Shown in pieces: positions 57,527-64,000 of a stretch of 64,000 nucleotides of DNA. Source of the DNA: Magnolia sinica (Eukaryota; Streptophyta; Magnoliopsida; Magnoliales; Magnoliaceae); NCBI RefSeq assembly GCF_029962835.1, contig NC_080575.1, positions 62,041,493 through 62,105,492 on the forward strand, given 5' to 3'. The notes beneath the pieces were generated by a model. It did not search any database. It had not been told where the DNA came from and saw only the letters and a list, made by a program, of their open reading frames with translations. Made by a program: the position numbers and the translations under genes. The stretch's first letter is position 1; each line of letters opens with the position of its first letter.

Positions 57527-59474
57527 TCTCATACATCGAATATCTGGCCCCTTACAGTTAAACATAAACAGATACTGTATATTCCTCCTTACCGCCTGCT
57601 CACAGGCCACCATTTGAAAGGGCTCGTGTCTCGGAGTAATTAACTCCACTTGTACAAGCAGAAAACCAGAGCATTGAATAATGCCACGACTATATAAAAT
57701 AACTAACCAACAGAGGAAGAAGGCTCACCAATCGTTTCGTTCCCCAAAACCCTCTCGAGAGTTACTACCAACGAATTCGGAACCGAGAATGCTACATCCC
57801 CTGCCTGCAAAAGGAAACTGAAATTTCACCCGCAAGAAAATTTTTAAAAATAATAGTAGCTACAAAGAAACCAGCTAGGCAATTACCTCAAGATCCTCGC
57901 TCGCAGCAACATAATGAATCGGACGGAGGTTCTCGTCATGTGATGCCTTCTCCTTGAGAACGACCTTACAAGGTGGCAGCCCTTTGCTGTGCATCCAGGA
58001 CTTCAAGTCCCCGATTTCATCACCTCCTCCGTTGCCACTAACGAATGGCCGCAAATTCCCTTCTTTCTGCGGTCCGGCGACCAGCGTATCAGCGCCGCCA
58101 CAGGCCGAGCAGAGATTCCGTCGAAGGATCGGGCGAAATGCAGGTGAATCGCTAGGATTTTTGAGGAAGGGATTCGAAATGGAAACCCTTGATAGAAAGG
58201 AGAGAGACCGAAAGCGAGGAGAAGAGGGAGAGACAGAAGGAGAAGAGGGAATGGGAGAAGGGAAGGGGATGTTGTGGAAATAAGCAACGTCCATGGCGTC
58301 TGTTCGCTTTCTTTCCAGAGAGAGACGGAGAGAGGATTTCTTGTTTTCAGGAGTAGCTGAGATTTTTTCTGTTTTTTTTCTTTTTTTCTTTTTTTTTTCT
58401 TTTTTTTTTCGTGTCTGCGATATTTTAGCGTGTCGTATGTAAAACGAAGATAAAGATGGGGTGCTACCCAACGGGACACGAGCTCGGCCGCCACCGTTAT
58501 TTATGGGTTTATCCACGGTCCATCCATTTTTTTCGTATCACTTTACGGGGGTATAATCCAGAAAATGAGCTTGGCGTTCGATTTCCGGTTCTTTTCACAT
58601 GACTAGTGCTCCGAGTCATAATTGAATTTGCATCTCAATCCAAACAAATAACTATGACCAGGAGTGTACATCGAGTCCAACCGAGTCAAGCTGGCCTCAG
58701 CTCCACAGAGCTCAGCCACTAGTTGACATCAGCTCGAACTAGGCTCAGCTCTGTCCTTGAGCCTGATTGGCCAGCTCGGCTTGGTTCGGTCAGCAGCTCG
58801 GGCTAGTTCGAGCCAAGTTCGAGCCAAAATCGAGCCAAGTTCACCATTGAAGTATTTTCACAAACACTTGGATGCACCTTCAAAATCTCACTGTATTTGA
58901 GACAGCAGCAATGAATTTACATGTATTTTATCAAATACCTTCTAAGCAACATAAAAATCAAGAAAAGAAAGGTGTTGGTTTCATATACATGCCTTCTTTG
59001 TCAGCCGCCACACTTCTTTGAGTCATGAGATCGATCACCTATTTAACCACTTTCTCAATATATAAATAAGATTGTGCGATATTCTAAGGGTATGGTTCAT
59101 CCTCTGATAAAGAGTTTTCAATAAGCTATTTAAAAAAAATAAATATAAATATAAAAAAATTGAAAGAAAACTTTACAGTTGGTTGTAAAGAGCCGTTGCA
59201 AAACACATTTTTGAATGGAGAACTGAATCCAACCTATAAGCATAGACTCAAATTACAACTAAAATTACTAGCTACTTGATTAACATTGCGGATTACATAA
59301 TGGAATGTAAACAGCAAACGAAGAGTAAATGATTACACTAAGAAATATAATTGACTTGTACAAAGGTATAATAATTACACTTGAGAATGTAAATGATGGG
59401 TAATTGAAAGATATATTGGATTTGATTGGGTTGATATGAGACCCCTTCTCCTATTGAACTCCATTGTTATTTAT
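57527..59474 (-). repeat. segmental duplication, derived copy
   Basis: It matches 43964-46199 from TCTCATACATCG to GTTATTTAT. Left junction: copia 3 integrase region. Right junction: unrelated AT-rich DNA (CGGGTGTTACC). It carries exon 2, intron 1, exon 1 and about 1.2 kb of upstream DNA, with one 280-bp deletion joining GAGTCAT to GAGATCG (about 59027). Confidence 0.93.
57729..58294 (-). pseudogene. duplicated 5' part of the SET-family gene (exons 1-2)
   Basis: Exon 1 copy is 57887-58294 (408 bp, open, start MDVAYFHNIP) and exon 2 copy is 57729-57804 (76 bp), with splice signals unchanged. In exon 1 the last codon is GAG (Glu) where the source has GAT (Asp), and one CGC is CGG (silent). The next exon is absent: the copy runs into copia 3. 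A transcript would encode the transit peptide and the first 161 residues, then foreign sequence. It is a truncated gene copy, not a full gene. Confidence 0.9.
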
Positions 59475-60140
59475 CGGGTGTTACCGTATAACCAAACTTA
59501 GTACAAATACAAGCCAAGCTTAAGTAAACGTTCACGTTCATACTGGTTTAAATCCGATCGTTGAAATAGTTCCCATCCATATGTGGACCCATCCCTACAA
59601 ACACTAGTTTCCAAAAATGGAAACTGTTTTGGCAGGCCAGCTTGGCAATCCGCGTACCCGTGCATCTTTCCATCTCAAACAACCCAGACCTTAGTAAATA
59701 CTTAGGTTCATCCTAGTTTAAATCTGACCGTTGAAAAATAGTCTGCACCTATATATTTAATGTATATATACTATTATGAAAGTAATATTATATCAACTAA
59801 ACATAGTGGATAATAATTTTTCAATGTATAATTGAAATATAAATATCAACGTAGTATTAAACTAATATACAAAAATTTATTAGATATTTAAATAAGATGG
59901 TATATGAGACATTATACAACTTTCAATCCATACAAATGTGTAATATGATATTGTATATTAGGAATTATATATTAATAAATATGTGATTAGTAGCATGATC
60001 ATATAAAAATATATATATATATATATGTATGAGTTTTTGATTATTTTAATTATACGTACATACATATTAATATTAGTATTGGTTAATGAAAGCCTTAAAT
60101 GGACCCTTGGACCCTTTTAGCCGTTGACGTTCAATTTCGG
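59475..60140. other. AT-rich non-coding stretch
   Basis: It contains one half of a direct repeat (59595-59678) and a TA microsatellite (about 60008-60026). No coding signal. Confidence 0.5.
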
Positions 60141-60683
60141 AACAGTTCAACCATTAGATTGATGAGAATCCACCAATATGACCCAAATCGAGTTGTGGGC
60201 CCCACCTAGACCTTAGATTAGTCTGATCATAGGCCCAAAATCCCTTAGTAGAACTCCCTAGAAAAGTGAACGGAGTAGACTTCTCACATGCATCACGATG
60301 GGCCCCACCTCGCATCGCGAGTGCACAGCAGAGATGTGCACTCGCCGTGTACTGAGAGGGAGATGCTCGGTCAGAGCCTCTGACCCGTGCTTCTCCAAAA
60401 GGAGAAATTTCCTCTCTCACCTTACTGTTTACAGCGGACGGACGACGTCCCTGAGATTTTGATCGGTGGCCCACCAAATGAAGTCGGATCTCTAATCTAA
60501 ACCGTCCATCGTGTCAGGGAACTCCTCCTGACCAAAACTCAATGGTCATAACAGATTTTCTCGCGCACAAGGACACACTATCTTCACTGCAAACCATCTC
60601 TACAAGCACTAGTTTCCGAAAATGGAAACTGTTTCAGCAGGCCAGCTTGGCAATCCGTGTGCCCGTGCATCTTTCCATCTCAA
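59595..60683 (+). repeat. direct repeat pair, about 84 bp, 1 kb apart
   Basis: 59595-59678 and about 60600-60683 share CACTAGTTTCC, AAAATGGAAACTGTTT, GCAGGCCAGCTTGGCAATCC and CCCGTGCATCTTTCCATCTC, with roughly ten differences. The segment may come from a transposon or an old tandem duplication. Confidence 0.8.
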
Positions 60684-61050
60684 CCGTCCCTTGGAGGGCT
60701 ATCTCAGCCGTCCATTTTCTTATGGTTTTCCAAACAAAACCATGTTCGGTTTCGGTTTTGCCCACCGTATTTGGAGGCGGTTTCGGCCAGAGAAGATCCG
60801 GGCCACTTGTTGTTGATCCGACGTCTAGAAAGGGTTAGGGCGAGCATAAGAGGCGTATGGATCGGGGAACAGTAGCTCACCCTCCATTTTCGCAGCCACA
60901 ACCATGAAACCGGCCGTTTCCTCCCTTGCTCGAACCCACCATGAAAACCTCCCTGGAGCTTCACTCCAACCATTCTCCAAGCTCCTCTGAGCTTATACAC
61001 ACCACCTACAATAATCAGTTCGATGGAATAAACCCCCATTTACAATCTGC
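60141..61050. repeat. GGCCCACC-type dispersed repeat and GC-rich sequence
   Basis: It contains TTGTGGGCCCCACC, GATGGGCCCCACC and AACCGTCCATCGTGTC, words of the dispersed family seen within the solo LTR and introns. Open frames in this stretch do not resemble known proteins. Confidence 0.5.
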
Positions 61051-61900
61051 CATTAACACTTGCATCTTTTTCCTCAGCGATTTACCACACTAGGTCGATG
61101 CAGTTTGGGTCGGATCTTGCTGGACGTCCAGCTATTTCAACTGGACCTTCAGTAGGTGAAAATGAAAGAAATGGAGGAAGAAACAAAAGGAAAGAGAGTA
61201 GAGAGAGGGTTGACGTGGTGCAGCTGCACCACGTTGCTGACTCAAATCGAGTTAAGGCTGGACTGAGTCAGGCTGGGTTTGGTTCATCTAGTCTCACTAC
61301 TGGACGTCCCAGAAGGGAGAAGAAAAAGAGAGACAGAAATGAAAGGAAGGAGAAACGAGGGAGAGAGGTAGGGTGAGGTTGCTGCTGCTGTTGCTGTTAC
61401 CGTTGCCACATCCCAGTGGGCCTTGCTGGATTTAAACTAGCAGGTGGGCCGCACCTTAACACCACCTCAAGATTGTGGGCCACACCTGAGAGGAATCTTA
61501 GTGGGCCGCACCGCAAGTCTCAGTGGGCCGCATCACACAGGCGCTGGGCTGGATGCTGGCGGAGGACCGACCCTTATATGGGCTCCAAAATGGGTTGAAG
61601 GCAGGCCTTATCTGGGCCCTGCAATAGCTGAAAATCCATCTTTAATATAGCTAGAAATCGGCTTGGAGGCAGCTGAAATCCATCCAGACGGAGGGCTGGA
61701 ACCGGTCTTCCTGTCAGGCTGAAAATACCTTCAGATGGGCCGAAATTTAGAGGGAAACCAAGCTCCTAGATGGGCCAGAAAATGAGCAAAGGACAGGCCT
61801 ACAATGGGTCGTAAAAGGAGTGGAAAACAGGGTCTCAGTGGGCCCTAAGATATTGCTGAAATATGATCTCGACCGGGCCCTCAAAACACCTTGGTGGCTG
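61051..61900. other. GTGGGCC-rich stretch, LTR-like in composition
   Basis: It has repeated CAGTGGGCC(G/T), GTGGGCCGCACC and CTGAAAAT-type words, purine tracts with GAAAGGA motifs, and a GCTGCTGCTGTTGCTG run (61380-61400). It resembles the interior of the 52460 solo LTR in style, but no ends were found. Confidence 0.35.
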
Positions 61901-64000
61901 TTGATTTGACTCCGCTGAAAGCGAGTCCAATCGAGGCGAGTCGGATTGAGCCAAGAAATTCAGGTGAAATGATTCTAAGTCTCTGTTGAAATATTAATGG
62001 AATCATATTACCATTATCATCATTATGGATATTATTGTCATAGCCGTTATAATTAGAAATATTTTCATTTCCATTATGAGATTAGTGTAGTTTTTGTTAG
62101 TATGACTATTAGTATTAGCCCTTATTACATTATTGTTAGCAAAGATCTTATTATTACAACTTGTATTATTTAAGAGGCTATTAGCCGTTATAAGGATATT
62201 AGATGATGTTAGTGTATTTAAATATGAACTTGCGCATCATCATTATTAGTATTGACTGATTTATACTTCTACTATGAGTATTAGCCAAGAATAGTCATTA
62301 GTAAATGATCTATACTAATATTAGTTGTGGCAGACAAGAATAAAATAAAATAAAATAATAATCATTACTAAATACTAGTGTTTGTTTTGTCACTCTTAAA
62401 TATTATTATAAATAGTAGATTTTAATGTTAATTATCATCATAATGATTTTAGTAGTATGGTAGCTAATATAAATTAGAACACTAACGCTAATAGTTGTCT
62501 TGTAATTAATAAGTTTATATTGTAGTTAATGGTGCACCAACTGGAGCCTAAATCCTAAAAATATAAGCCTAGGATTAAACTCTAGGAGGAAAACCTAATC
62601 CCACATCAAAACCCTAAAATAGGTGACTTAAACCCTAGGCTATGATCTTAAACCTAGGTAGTGAGTGGGACTTGAATCTAATGATATAAGCTCATGATTT
62701 GTGGTAGGGATTGGTTCTAAGGAAACACGCATTCTCTAGCAACACTGGTAGGCAGTTCAAAGTATAAGGTGATGATTCTTCCCCTTGAGCTTTCCATCTT
62801 CTCATTAGCTTAAGTTATAGTTTTTATTAAAAATTATAATTGATATCTCTCTCTTATAATCACATGTGTTAGCTGGTGGAAATTGAATTGCTATATTACC
62901 TGCTTAATGTTCATCCCGTATATTTGTTCATGCTTGTGGATTATTTGTGTATTGCTTATGGACTTTAAACTGGTACATTAGTGGGAAACCCCCACCTATA
63001 AATGTACACCCATACTTGGGATGTAACCCGACTGGTTATGATTAAAATGGACCTTCGACTTAGTGATTATTGAGTGGTGGTCTAAATGGATCATTAATAT
63101 GGGCCTACTATCTAGGGTTGTTGTGTTCAATAGTTTTCAAGGATGGTCTTTTATCACATGGTTTTGATACTCGCCCTATGTGGCCTATTTTGATATCGCC
63201 CTATGTGGTTTGTTTGATATTGCCCTATGTGGCTTTGTTCTGGTATTTTTCCTATATGGGTTCGATGTTTTATACTGTACGACTATGCGATGGTAAGCCT
63301 CATATATTGTAACATGATTGGCCACTAGTCCATGTTTCCATTAAACATCCCAAGATGGTAGCCTCATGGGCCAGGATGGTAGTCATGGGATACTATGCCC
63401 CCTATGCTAGGCCCTGCACTCCCCATAGTGACCATGAGCTTATTAAAAAATGGCTGATTGCAATTTAATAATGAGCTGGCAAATTATGCACGCATAGCAT
63501 AATACGACGGCTTGGATCATTATGCCCATACGATTACGCATGCATGTTGCGCTAATGACCAACCAATCAATTTATGATGATGACTTGGTTCTTCATGCCC
63601 ATACGATTATGCCAGAAACCGATAACCAATCACATCCTGGGTGACGACCTCATTCTGCCTGGATATTTTTCCCGGGACACGACCATCCGAATGGTTTACC
63701 CGGTCATTGCATTCATGTATCCATGCACTTAATAAGACCGCATCTACTCTGTTTTGGTTGTTTGGATATTTTATACTATTTCTTACCTAATGCGGCGGTG
63801 TGTAATCTTGAGGGGAATTCACACTGAGTTGGCCACTCATCTATCAAATATACAACCCTAGAGGTAATACAGGTAGCTTAAGTAATATGTTTGTTCGGAC
63901 TTGATGAGGAGTAGGGTACGATCGCAAAGGATGCATGATCGTATTTGCTAAGAGTCGCATGGTCTCGCGGCTTATGTTTATATGCTTTCTGTTATTTTTC
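61901..64000. other. non-coding stretch to window end
   Basis: AT-rich with TTATTAGTATT-type trinucleotide-like words (62020-62500), then ordinary sequence. CCTATGTGG recurs at 63174-63230 and CCCATACGATTA(C/T)GC at about 63526 and 63599. No gene motif was found. It may be part of another large LTR cut by the window edge. Confidence 0.35.

Noticed and set aside
57875-58516. Open frame of 213 codons spanning the duplicated exon 1 and its leader
   Set aside because: The upstream part is leader sequence that stays open only because homopolymer lengths changed; the source copy is not open in that frame.
60542-61650. Several open frames of 60-111 codons
   Set aside because: They overlap on both strands and do not resemble known proteins; GC-rich sequence with few stops.
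62575-62650. AAACCCTA words suggesting interstitial telomere repeat
   Set aside because: Words are irregular and separated; not a tandem array.
1-64000. CRISPR array, operons, bacterial promoters, rRNA genes
   Set aside because: Repeats here are transposon-related or simple sequence; gene structure is eukaryotic; no rRNA motif was seen.

Overview
The window is nuclear DNA of a flowering plant with a large, repeat-rich genome. The evidence is GT-AG introns in a plant-type plastid protein gene, Ty1/copia and Ty3/gypsy remnants, L1-type LINEs with plant zf-RVT/RNase H 3' ends, hAT and Tourist-like MITEs, a tRNA-derived SINE and a TRIM. Many stretches carry the GGGCCCACC-type dispersed repeats that I associate with magnoliid-like genomes; the lineage is only a weak guess.

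One host gene can be fully resolved. On the minus strand, 44731 down to 14396, eleven exons join into a 528-residue plastid-targeted SET / Rubisco-methyltransferase-family protein that I recognise as the counterpart of Arabidopsis AT5G14260. All ten introns are GT-AG and every junction keeps frame. Coding DNA is 1,587 bp of a 30.3-kb span. Three introns are inflated by transposons: intron 2 (5.9 kb), intron 5 (4.3 kb) and intron 9 (17.7 kb).

Layout. 1-3000: nothing identified. 3050-7400: a minus-strand LINE 3' part broken by two LTR-like insertions and a MITE. 7449-8050 and 8123-9898: hAT-like elements. 10720-10867: a SINE with a target-site duplication (TSD). 11420-13630: copia gag and LINE scraps plus tandem repeats. 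13990-14395: probable 3' UTR of the host gene. 14396-44731: the host gene. Its intron 9 holds copia 1, LINE B, copia 2 (split by a hAT element with perfect 8-bp TSD) and a nearly full-length LINE C (also split by a hAT-like element). Its intron 5 holds repeats only. Its intron 2 holds a MITE, LINE D with a nested TRIM array, a hAT piece and a LINE 3' end. 44732-46199: promoter, 5' leader and upstream DNA, including a hAT MITE. 46200-50262: a decayed plant-mobile-domain (PMD) sequence followed by a gypsy gag. 50263-57526: a copia element split by a 4,267-bp solo LTR flanked by perfect GATCT repeats. 57527-59474: a recent duplicate of the host gene's promoter and first two exons. 59475-64000: non-coding, repeat-like DNA.

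The most notable items are the partial gene duplication that carries a promoter and transit peptide, the very long solo LTR, a set of hAT-like elements built from different short palindromic motifs, a tandem TRIM array, and a SET protein that lacks the canonical NH and Tyr motifs.
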